The notes beneath the pieces were generated by a model, which was not told where the DNA came from, did no database searches, and worked only from the letters and a program-made list of their open reading frames with translations. Shown one piece after another: positions 54,472-64,000 of a DNA stretch of 64,000 nt. The translations under genes and the position numbers were made by a program. The stretch's first letter is position 1. The number at the start of each line of letters is the position of its first letter. The DNA is taken from assembly GCA_022496205.1 (NCBI GenBank), contig WTXD01000005.1:372001-436000 (forward strand), given 5' to 3'. Source of the DNA: Gloeopeniophorella convolvens (taxonomy: Eukaryota > Basidiomycota > Agaricomycetes > Russulales).

Positions 54472-55567
54472 CTACACCTTGATGATCACCTTTTTCGGGA
54501 GTCCCGACGGCAGATTGAATGCATGCTGCTTGCGTTCGACTGGATGGAACCCCGCAATTGAACGTGCGATGTCCTGCGTATGGATCATATCCTGGTGCTG
54601 ATCACCAGAGCGTGGCTTGAAAGTGAGGGTGTTGGTGGGAGAGAAAGGTTTACACTTCCTTTTGTGGTCATCCCAATCGTTCTCTGGGACCATTATCAGC
54701 GCGTAACATACGATGGCCCGGTGCACACTTACTTTGGCACTCGGAAGAACAGTAACGTATGACAAAGCATGCAGGACAATGCCTCGGCTTGCCCTCCTTT
54801 CCGCATACGCTGCAGCCCTGTTCGCCCAGGAGGGCTTTCTCCCCAGCACGGCGGCGCTCCCATTTGCGAATAACAGCAGTGACCTTTGGGCCGGCCTGGT
54901 CGAAGATCATTCGCGAGTCCCACTGGTCGCCGTCCTTGATGTCAAGGCTGGCTCCGGCTTCCATCAGGACATCCACCGCCTTCGAATGCGCGACCATGAT
55001 TGCCCCGCTGACCGGGACTATCCCGTATATGTTCTGGTGGTTCACGTTTGCACCATGTTGGATTAGAATGCGGGCCATGTCCCCATTGCCTTGAGGTATA
55101 TTTGTGGCATGTCCCAAAGCCGTGTACCTACAGATATCCTCAACGTCCGGTGGGCAGCCATTCATGAGCAGATATTTGAGTGTCGCAGCATGAAAGGGTT
55201 TGGGGCCATCAGCGTGATGCAATACCCTCTGGCTTCCGCTCACGACCAATGTCGCGTACCCAAACTGGAAGGGCGTCTCAGTATCTGAGAGTCGAGGTGC
55301 CTCGCCATCCTTGACAGCCTGATAGTGCCTGTGAGATCAACAAGCTGGAGAACCAGGAAGGGACTTTACAACCTTCATCACACCCCTGAGGTCCCCGAAA
55401 TACACTGCCAGCGGGCGCAACGCGGTTTCCAAGCGATGTCCGAAATCTTGATAAAATACGCTCAGATCGCATAAAATCATAGTTAGCGGCCAGACGTTGA
55501 GGATATCGATGAAACCTATGAAATTCGTCAATCGCAACAGCTGAGCTTGAATTCTCATATTGCCCAT
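54472..55567 (-). CDS. MYND zinc-finger protein with ankyrin repeats (stop inside conserved C-terminus)
   Basis: Three exons (55373-55567, 54733-55318, 54472-54683) give 330 residues. A helical N-terminus (start MGNMRIQAQLLRLTNFIGFI) is followed by a divergent ankyrin repeat region (TALGHATNIPQGNGDMARIL, IQHGANVNHQN, AVDVLMEAGASLDIKDG). A MYND finger comes next: GCSVCGKEGKPRHCPAC, YCSSECQ, then across an intron KNDWDDHKRKC. This is the full C4-C2HC order, with a Trp between the last Cys pair and His. MYND fingers bind proline-rich peptides. The frame stops at TAG 54472-54474 directly after KKVIIKV. The same frame stays open downstream for 76 more codons (ISPTSPTKPVLYV ... LVIKVDDILAEQHF, stop at 54241), and that tail is conserved in the neighbouring relic. 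A CAG-to-TAG change is the simplest explanation. Confidence 0.75.
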
Positions 55568-57853
55568 TTGGATGGCATACCGGCGCCATCACCAGCACAA
55601 GAGCTTATCTGATCAGCCATGCGAGACTGCGGGTGATCCGTAGCAATAAAAAATATTACACTGTTGAGGATTGAACATAGGATGCACGTACCAAGTATGA
55701 TGCACTCCAATTACACCATTATAGCACAACACACAATCCTCACATTGTACCATAAGTATAGCAGTTTGGGTATAGTTGGGTTCCTTTGGAAGCTATTCTG
55801 CATCCTCACCAGCTGGCCTCGACGCAATAACAGAGCGCGAGGGGATCGAGGCACGCGGGGACGTTTCGAGAACAACTGGGTGGGATTACACACGTGCACA
55901 AGCGCGTGAGTCAGAATCGCATTGCGCTCGTAAATAATTAGTATGGACTGTCGATACGTCTTGAAAGAGTCTTCGTGTCTACTCTTGGGGCGCTAGGTGA
56001 TAGGGAAGGGTGTCGCGGAATGAGGTGGTGAGGAGGCAGCAGACGAGCGGGGATGGAGCGAGGCGTGCCGGCCGTGGAGCGCGACTCAGTGCAATTCCAA
56101 CAAAATCCGCTAAGTGCCAATCATCGTTGCGAAAACGAGATTTTGCATTGCTTGTGATCTGCGATGACGGGGAAATCTATGAGAAAAAGGTGCTATGATG
56201 ATCGTGGCATATAAAAATCATGCTTGGGCCGCTAACGCGTGAACCTCGAGATTGAAATCGTCGAAACCCGACAATTTGTCCGGCTACTCTCGAAGACACC
56301 GGAAATCTATGAGAAATCGCGTTGCGCCCGCTGGCAGTGTAGCACATCATAGCGAACGGATTGAGCAATGATTGGTTGAACTCAAGGCTGCCTATTTTCA
56401 AGCACCCGACGCACGGCCCCTTGTCAGTCGCGTCGCGGGAAAAAAGGGGGTTCACCTACACTTCTGATAAATTCCACGAAGTTCCTGCCCTCCTCCTCTC
56501 CTGGACGATGACAGGAATCCGCTCCCTGCCCTTGCTATCAGAGTAGCCATTCGCGGCGGTATCGAAAGACCAGCGCTCCCCATAGCGGTATTCGGCATGG
56601 TGAGGTCCCTGGGGTAGTATTGTCAGGAAGACGCCGGTTGAATGAGAGGATCGCTGGTTTGGAAAGGTGAGAAAAGAAGGCGGCGTTGGTGGCCGCGGAC
56701 CCTATAACCGTGACTCACGTGCAGAAGGCGAAGTTGTCACGATGCCCGTGTGCAAGGTCCCGATCGAGGCTCGGGACGATCAAGTTTGAGGTGTGCGACC
56801 AAGGCATCAGCTGTCTACGTGGGGCAGCCTCGTAGCGTAGCGCAAAGTCACGATGCAGCCGACGGAGGCACGGACGGCAACCCGATAGACGCGACGGTCG
56901 AGCCGCGAGGTGGCAGCGCACTGAGATTCGGGGGCCCGGAATGCATCGAAGTAGGGCTGAGTTGGGCGGTGCGAGTCGATGGATCGCAAGCTGAGCTGGT
57001 TCCCGCGTTCGATCGGGTGGACCCGGCGCTAGCAACAAGTCGGACACCGAGCGCCGCCCGAGCCTCAAGACCATCTGGTGACGTTTTGGAACAAACAGAA
57101 GACCATATGCGCGCGAGGACGCTGTCATCCCAAATGCACCCTGTCTTGAATTTTCTCTTCTTTGATTCCCAATCGATGGCCCGTCGTTCCTCTGCACGGC
57201 CGCTGGACAATGTTCCAGAACATGTATTCCCCTGTGCATGAGCGCGCTGGCAGCTGCGTAGCAGTTCTGCAGAATTGTTGCACAATAAACAAAGCGAAGT
57301 TGCTCATACTTCCAGCTCTCGCCTCTCCTCCCAATCTCAAGTCGTGGCGTGGAAGATCGTCGGCGATAACCGCCCAGTCTACCGGTGTGGATAGCGACCC
57401 GCGTGAATGTGGCAAGAAAACTCGTACACGCTGTGTTCGGGAAGTTTTTCCATCGCGTCGATCGATGCCCTTAGGCTCCCCGCCGCATCCTCTCCCTCAC
57501 CTCTCGACCTCCACTGGTGCGAAAAGTTGCGGGACGCACGATGACTGCGCTAGCCACATCGATTGATGCGATCAAGTATGATTGATTGACTCCAAGCACA
57601 TAACAAGGAAACAGTGCGTAACCAACACATACATTTACAGCTGACCGAGGGCGACTTCGTTACGGATAGAACAGGACAACGCTCAGGTCAAGGACCCAAT
57701 GCTATAAGTACAGGCACAAGAGCCAAGGCACCATGTCGCGGACGACGAAGCCCGCGGTAGGGCCGGCGAAAGATAATACAGTGCAGACAGCCAACATACT
57801 GCATTCGTCACCAAAGTCCAACGACTCGTGAGTCGTGCAACTCAGAATCGGGC
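55568..57853. other. Intergenic, left part unrecognised, right part inside duplication copy 2
   Basis: 55568-57000 has short frames on both strands and no recognised gene. From about 57005 it matches the sequence near 49300 (for example GAACAC/GGACACCGAG followed by GAGCCTC). It has about 0.4 kb of extra sequence at 57150-57600 relative to copy 1. Confidence 0.4.
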
Positions 57854-60800
57854 TTACTTCCTCGACTTCCTAGATGTTCTAGGCTTTTTTGTGGCCGTCT
57901 TCCTACGGGTCCACTTGGAGGTGGTCTCCACCACACCACGCACCCTCTCAGCAAACGGCGCCTCAATGGGCGTTCCGTTCTGCGCCCACTCCCAGAAGTC
58001 CCGCTCGTAGCCGGCAAGGATATTCTGAACCGTCGCGATCTTCTCGGAAGCGGCCTCAGGTGTCCACTTCCAAGACTTGCAGGCCGACTTGCTCTCGGAA
58101 TGGCGCGTGCACGCGAACTTGCGTGCGAAACAGTCCCCGCACTTCTCGCAGGCGAAGAGCACGTCCGGGTGCGCCTCGCACTTTGAGCAGTGCCTCTGGA
58201 AGTCGGCGCGGTTGGAGAAGGTCTCCACCGGGCACAGCTTGCATCTGAGAGTCTCGATCAGGCCGCACTGGAGCTCGTCCGGCGTGACCATGAGGAGTGC
58301 CACCTCCCTTGGCGTAAGGTCCTCCTGGAGCGCCTCGACGGGGTAAGGGCCCTTCGTCGGGTATCCCGCGCGCCTCGCCTTGCCTTGTCCATCGGCGGTC
58401 TCGTTCTTCACCATCTCTCCCTCCACACTACTTCTTCCTTCTTCTCCAAGGGACTCCGCCAACTTGCTCGAGACTCTTGGTCCCTTTGGCGGTTGACGGG
58501 AAATTCCTTGGGCGGTGATGACGATGAGCATCTGCGCTCCATTGTCCACTGACTTTGATTTCATGTTGATCGCTTCTGGGGCCATAGCAGCAGGTGTCTT
58601 CCGGGTCCTTTTTGAAGGCCCAGCTGCTTCCTTGGCCCCATCAGCCGTTTTGCCCTTCTTGCGTGGGCTTGGCCCCGACTCGACGCCAACATCTTCGCTG
58701 ACGTCCTGGCCGCCGTCGCCATGAACTTCGGGTTCTCGACGAACCCGCTTGCCCAGGAAAGTTGCCGAGTCCCCACCCTGATCGCGTACCACTGCAACGA
58801 CGGGCAGGGCGCCGGGAAGGGCTGGCGGAATGGCGGGTGGAGGCGGGGAATGGTTTTGCACGGCGTCCCTGCAAATTTACCATCAGCAAGGAAGGATTCT
58901 GAAAACAAGGTGACTACATACATGTTGTCATGGCTGAAAAATGTGTTGGGACTGAAATCCAGGTGACCTCGTCCGTTCTGAGAAGCCCAGCCAGCCTCCG
59001 CATCATCGCGAGGGAGCCATGATGGCTGCATCATCTGGTTCGGGTCGAGCAGTTCGAATTCGACAGGGGGAAGCTCATGCAGGTCGAAGGCATGATCAAT
59101 GATGGCGCCTCCGGAATTGGTGATCTAGAAGAGGCTACGATAAGCCACAGCACAGGTAGAGTCGGTGCCACACACTTACGTCGTAAGGCAGAGACGAGAG
59201 ATATTCAGCTGGGGTAGCAATGGGGAGATTGCTGACGTGTGAGAGGGGCGGAAGGTAGAGGTCCGAAGCCATCCCGACCGGTCTGAGCGGCAGAGCAGGT
59301 GATGGTGAAGGCTGAGCGACGGCAGATGGAGAGGAATCTAGGACCTGTGGCACGCTTGATATGAGAGGCGATCTGGCCCGGGATATGACTGCTTGTACTT
59401 ACAGGCTGGGTGAGATAGTACGGGTCGACGATCGTATGATCGGGAACGGAGGGGACGGTGAACTCGGGAGTGAATGCCATGGTAGCAGGGGCGTAGTCGG
59501 TGATCGAGTCGTAGGATGCGTTCCCACGGTTCACGGTAACGTGATCTACCCACTCGTCGGGACCGCGACTCGGACCCTGTGGCACCTCCGAAAGTGAGTG
59601 GCATTCCAGTACGCAAGATGGTCTGGACACTCACAGCGGTTTCAGAGACCTCCGAGAGCGACGGCGTAGGGGACTGGTATCCCGGGAAGATGGTGTTGTT
59701 TGGGTTGAACTCGAGGGAAGTGATGCCGAGCTCGGCGAGGAACTCGTCGACCAGAGCACTTTTGAATTCAACAGGCTCGGCATACGGTTGCTGTGGCACG
59801 TCGTCTTGGGGAAAATTGTTGCCCATGGAAGTTGTCTGGAAGTAGTTCATGATTGATAGAGAGGAGATACGTCCAAGAGGAGGATACTGGGGTGGTGGTG
59901 GTAGTGGACGAAGTGATGCGGATGAGAGAAGAACTTGCGGGACACCACCCTTTTATTGGCGCTCCGCCGTCCCAAAAAAGGCGCTCTTTCATTTCAGGTC
60001 TAGCTTCCCCACAGCGCTCTCGTGCAGTGTCCTGCAGTGTCCCTCGAGGTGCTTGGACCAGATGCCGTCCCAGGCACAAGACAATCCTGTGCGTGAACGC
60101 CTCAGACGTCTTGGAGGTAATGAAGATTCGACCAAGATCTGCAACCTCGTGTCCTGATGCGGTAGGAAACGGGCTGCGATCCCTCGCGTTCACTGGGATG
60201 TCACGATATCAACTTCAACACTGTCTGCGGGAGTCATCTCGCTGACACAGATACACATGGACTAGTCAGAAGCGCCATGGGAGAATTCGTTGTCTCTCAC
60301 CACCAGTTTCCGAGTCCCTTGTACTCTCAAACACCGCAGAACCCTGGCAACGAGGCGCTATCCCGAGATGCTTTGGCCTCCCCCCTGGACACATCCGCGA
60401 TCGGGGTCCAAGCCACAACCCTAGACGCGCAAATTGGGCTGAGAGGAAGCCCGAAATATTACCGAAGAAGACCTCGCAGAGCACAAGGGAGTCCATTGGG
60501 CATCGGGATCTCTAGACACAATCCCAGCAGCCTCCGCTCCTTCGATGCGCGCAGGCAGGACACATTACCCGGTCCGTTTCTGGCTGGGACGGGGCTGTCT
60601 AGCGCTGCAGGCCTCGGCGATGCCACCTTGATCTGTCTTCCAATGTCCGCGCTCAACATGCGTGAAAGCGGTGACCGCAGGCGACGCTTTGACCCAACAC
60701 CACGTGTGATGCGCATGGTGCCTCGGGACCAATGCATGCGCAACGGAACGGACCTTGGCGAGCAGTATCTCATGGTATTGCATGCAGTCTCTAGCCACGA

Positions 60801-61310
60801 AGCCGTGAGCACACCGCGAAAGGACGAAAACGTGCTGTACGAATGCGCACCTGCATGAACATATATGCCGCCCTGCCGGTCTAAATTACGCGTCGCGGTG
60901 CCATCGAATCAACTCTTCAACCACAGACTGAGATGGCGTTCGGTCAGAATCTTTTGATGGCGTTGTAGTAACCGTCGTGGTTTTGAGGCCACATACAACC
61001 AGCATGCACCGGTCTCATCACGAGCAAGCACGAGCCGCGTCAAGCAGCTGTGCGGGCACGGCTCGGCTGCAGCCAGCTTCCGGTGGCGCCAATTGCCGAA
61101 CAGGGAACTCGTCGTACATGTGCTCTGCCGCGACATCTCTCAGCTTTGACAAAGTTACACGCGACGAAGTGCCTTCAGCCTTTCCCCTCTCGTCATCCCT
61201 CATCAACATTGCCCGAAATGCATGCACCCTGAAATCATCCGACCGCTACATTGCTCATCCAAGGCGTCCAGCTGCGGAACTCTGATCCGTCGACAATCCT
61301 CAAGGAATGC
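57000..61310. repeat. Segmental duplication, copy 2
   Basis: Direct repeat partner of about 49290-53210, offset by about 8.1 kb. It contains the intact zinc-finger gene and its 5' flank up to TCAAGGAATGCGTACC, which matches TCGAGGGATGCGTTCC of copy 1. Between the copies lie about 3.8 kb with the MYND genes. Edges are approximate. Confidence 0.75.
57854..59850 (-). CDS. C2HC-type tandem zinc-finger protein, putative transcription factor (intact copy)
   Basis: Five exons (59635-59850, 59403-59585, 59180-59344, 58922-59124, 57854-58868) give exactly 593 residues. The N-terminal 250 residues are Ser/Pro/Asp-rich (start MNYFQTTSMGNNFPQDDVPQ), like fungal activation regions. A basic Lys/Arg segment follows (KRVRREPEVHGDG, SPRKKGKTADG, PSKRTRKT). 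Then comes a conserved block ALQEDLTPREVALLMVTPDE leading into two tandem fingers. Finger 1 is CKLCPVETFSNRADFQRHCSKC (C-x2-C-x13-H-x3-C). Finger 2 is CEKCGDCFARKFACTRH then SESKSAC (C-x2-C-x12-H-x6-C). Both end in Cys where a classical C2H2 finger has His. After the fingers, IATVQNILAGYERDFWEWAQ and a Lys/Arg tail (KWTRRKTATKKPRTSRKSRK) suggest DNA binding and nuclear import. This is a lineage-type protein; the target is unknown. Confidence 0.8.
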
Positions 61311-61862
61311 GTACCGTTCACCCGTTGTGAAGTTCGAAGTGCGTCGCCGCCGCTCCGAGGGCGATGTCAGCAGAAGTGACCTTACCAAGAGGGGTCTGTT
61401 GACGTGATGTCAATCATGCAGATAACGTGGCCGCAGCTCAGCCAATGCCATAGGATTCTTTGGCGAGTCGCAGCACGGTGCAAGCTGGCTTATAGCACCC
61501 CAGGTAACGGCCAGTCCCAAGATACTTTCTGCCAATTCTGACATCTATTGTCCAGATCCGTATAAATTTGCGGCGCTGCCGCCCACGTATCTCTGACCAA
61601 CGCGACTTTCGAAGCCAACGCTCCAGCACGGCATCCCGCAGAGTGTGTTGGAACTCAGAATTATGCTGCACCGCCCTTGCCAATACCGGTTTACAGCTAG
61701 GACATCATACGTCATATTCTCAACACCGTGCTTCTGGTCGCTCCAGTGGTGTCTGTCGGCGCCCGCTTTAGTCATTTGCCCTTCCTGCAGCGCTCTTCTG
61801 GGCGCCAAATTCTGCCAGAAAACCTGCGATGAGGCAGCCGTCAATGGATTTGGAATACCACC
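59851..61862. other. Upstream region of the zinc-finger gene and spacer to the F-box gene
   Basis: To about 61310 this belongs to duplication copy 2. A plus-strand frame at 60277-60858 (193 codons) is open but has no recognisable motif and only patchy similarity to its counterpart at 52316-52783. 61310-61862 is the F-box promoter side. Confidence 0.4.
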
Positions 61863-63640
61863 ATGCCACAGACCGAATTTCCCCTACCTGTCGAACTTGT
61901 GGTCAAAGTCTTGACTTGCGCCAGCGATGAGGCCGTCCTTGCGTGTCGACTCGTGCGTTTGGTCTCTTTCTTGTCTGTACCACGTCTGACGAGGGAACGT
62001 AGGTCTCCCAGAAGTTGAGATCAATCATCGACAGATCCATCATCCTACAGTACAGGCTTCGTCTATCGGCTACTGGGATGCGAGACGGCCCGGCGCCGCT
62101 CGTCGACCTCACAGAACGCTATGAAATGCTCAAGAAGTACGAGGACGCTTTGAGTGGCATGGCTTGGACGACGCATACTCTGGTTTCAACCCCGAATTCC
62201 ATTTTCCCCGCAGTTTTCATCTCCGGCGCCGTCATCGCGATGATGAGCGACTCGGACCTCGGGGATATTATCTTCCAGCGCATCCCCTGTAACTTGCGCG
62301 GAATCCCAACTAGTCAATGGAGAGTACGTCTCGGCTTCCGAGCTTTGAATATCACCATGGATGCATCACAGGATCTTATCGTGGTTCCTGAATACCGTCA
62401 TCTCGAGTACGTTGTTGTGAACACGCAGTTTTGGTATTGATTTGAACGCGGCTTCCAGTTCAACCTGCTGTTTTCGGTTCCTGAGGATGTCGGATGGCCA
62501 ACCGCACCCGGCAGCATCACAGCTACAATTGCACTTAGCTTCAACCCCTCCATGGATCGCAACTGCCAAACGGGTTGTTTCTGCACAATATTTTGGGGTG
62601 TTTTGCGACCGACCACAGTTCTTGACACTTAGGCGGGTATGGAATTGGAAGACAGGTGTGGAGGTTGCGATTCGGCTGGTGCGTTCACCCACCCGGCAAT
62701 CAAGAGTCCATACTGATAGGTGACGGATCGTCAGCCTGCCTCGCGGTCAGATGACGACACGTTATGGGACACTCACCTCAGAGAGCGCTGCGTGATTGTA
62801 TTGACGACGGTGGCCGGCCATGCGCCGGCGTTGGAGGTCGGAACTCTTGTGGATCCGTCGGACCAGAGCGACGGCCCAGAAACCGCCGCACGCGTCCCGA
62901 AAAGGTTTCTCCTCCCAGCCCTTTCGAAGGGGGCGAAGATTACGGACTTGATTTTTCGCATAGTGCTTTCCTCTTGCTCAGAACGCCTCGGATACTTCGA
63001 CCCAGATCCAAGCCACGCATTTCTCGCTGTCGAGATGGAAATCGAACGGCGGACGGACAGACGAAGGAGTAGCGCAACTCGTCAACGATTCAATATCACC
63101 ATCTCCGTCAACCCTCTTGTACCACTGATCGACGAACATCCTTCTCCCACTATCCCTTGGGACGAATGGGGTCCTGATCGCTCTCGCCTGAGCCGCGCTC
63201 CGATAGGCTCTCGGTTTCCACTCGGGCATCTCCCAAAATTTCACGCTTGCGGGACGAGATACTCGTCAGGGCCCCAAACAAGGGGGCAAGACTCAGCTGA
63301 CATTGTGCGTGTGTGGGATACGCACCCACGCCGCGTCATGAAGTCCCTGGCTTTTCAACCAACCGGGACGGCCATCCAACAAGGGAGCGTGTTCCAGGAC
63401 AGCTACTTGGCGGAAGGGCAAGTTCTACGGACAAACCTTCCCGTTTCTGTGTCGGACGTGAAGCTTCCGCAGGAGCTTCAAGGCTTGTCGCATAGCAAAT
63501 TATATCCGGTATTGTCGGAGGACGCTTTGCTTGTATTTGAGGTACGCGGGCCTCGTTCTTGCACGCGCTTGATACGGAGTGAGACTGACCTCCGATCATC
63601 GCAACCTGCTAGTATCAAGACTCGTCCGGCATGCGCCTAG
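61863..63640 (+). CDS. F-box domain protein of agaricomycete type
   Basis: Five exons (61863-61952, 62003-62406, 62459-62678, 62720-63541, 63620-63640) give about 518 residues. The N-terminal F-box reads FPLPVELVVKVLTCASDEAV and, across intron 1, LACRLVSQKLRSIIDRSI, with the Leu-Pro-x-Glu-Leu pattern that binds SKP1. It is followed by ILQYRLRLSATGMRDGPAP, then LTERYEMLKKYEDALSGMAW and YFGVFCDRPQF/VWNWKTGVEV. The C-terminal half contains PWDEWGPDRSRLSR and RVWDTHPRRVMKSLAF, and ends near KLYPVLSEDALLVFE. This order is typical of a large expanded F-box family in mushrooms whose C-terminal half serves as substrate receptor in SCF ubiquitin ligases. Targets are unknown. The last short exon is the least certain; reading through at 63541 gives a longer tail to the same stop. 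Confidence 0.8.
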
Positions 63641-64000
63641 AGAGACTTCACGTCTGTGGGGTATGAATGGGAATAGTTAACAGGTGAGAACCCCACTGGA
63701 ACGCCCTTCGGTGTTCTGACGCGTCTTTCTAAAATCACTGTGCTTGAAGCCATTACTGTAGCATCATTCCTATTGGCCTTTACGCATGGCCCACCGGAAT
63801 GCAACGCATGACACATGACATAACTCCTCGACCATTTTGACAAGTGTGAATGCGAGAAGCACGGTGTTCCGTTGTCTCTTCACTCATTTTCCTTATGTCA
63901 AGCTGATCCCAAGTCGCTCTCGGGTTTGGCGGGATCCAGGTTGACGCCCGTCCCTTGCATTGCCGCACAGCCGGCGTCGGTGCGGCTCTCGCTGAAATGC
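63641..64000. other. Window end, nothing recognised
   Basis: About 360 bp after the F-box gene with no supported gene. The short minus-strand frames are probably accidental. Confidence 0.4.

Noticed and set aside
60277..60858. Plus-strand frame of 193 codons in duplication copy 2
   Set aside because: The counterpart in copy 1 (52316-52783) shows only patchy similarity with many indels out of frame, as expected of non-coding flank.

Overview
The window looks like nuclear DNA of a filamentous basidiomycete, most likely an agaricomycete (white-rot/polypore type). The reasons are dense introns of about 45-75 bp with GTGAGT/GTATGT-like donors and a few GC-AG introns, moderately GC-rich coding sequence, and protein families typical of that group: an F-box protein, a MYND-ankyrin protein, duplicated ICMT-like methyltransferases and a C2HC zinc-finger factor. 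No prokaryotic, viral, tRNA or CRISPR features were seen.

Layout. 0.3-13.5 kb is a conserved housekeeping block: complex I subunit NDUFA6 (+), histone H3K36 methyltransferase SET2 (+), a PPR-like presumed mitochondrial protein (-), an RRM/SR splicing factor (+), a RING-CH membrane E3 ligase (+) and translation factor eIF2 gamma (-). 13.8-17.1 kb holds an unrecognised gene-like stretch and a multi-pass membrane protein. 17-27 kb is gene-poor and contains two ICMT-family methyltransferase genes on the minus strand about 3.4 kb apart. 27.2-42.4 kb is a second conserved block: a small unknown gene (-), MCM10 (+), a four-helix membrane protein (+), a 1632-residue RasGEF of LTE1 type (-), ASF1 (+, divergent from LTE1), a six-exon membrane protein (+) and histone H2A.Z (+). 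44-49 kb holds an unknown gene and a PLD-superfamily protein. 49.3-61.3 kb is a dynamic lineage-specific region. In it, a roughly 4 kb segment carrying a C2HC zinc-finger gene is present twice in direct orientation; one copy is intact and one is decayed. The copies flank a MYND-ankyrin gene with an in-frame stop and a relic of a second such gene. An F-box protein gene closes the window.

How the genes relate. SET2, MCM10, ASF1 and H2A.Z all act on chromatin or replication. MCM10, ASF1 and H2A.Z each carry ACGCGT (MCB/MBF-like) hexamers upstream. There is no operon logic. I reconstructed splice structures by reading frames across introns. Thirteen genes give a total coding length that is an exact multiple of three: NDUFA6, SR protein, RING-CH, eIF2 gamma, ICMT copy 2, LTE1, ASF1, the 39.9-kb membrane gene, H2A.Z, the 44-kb gene, PLD, the intact zinc-finger gene and the F-box gene. 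In contrast, five places in three other genes need one extra base in a short C or G run. This suggests residual single-base deletions in the assembly rather than true pseudogenes.
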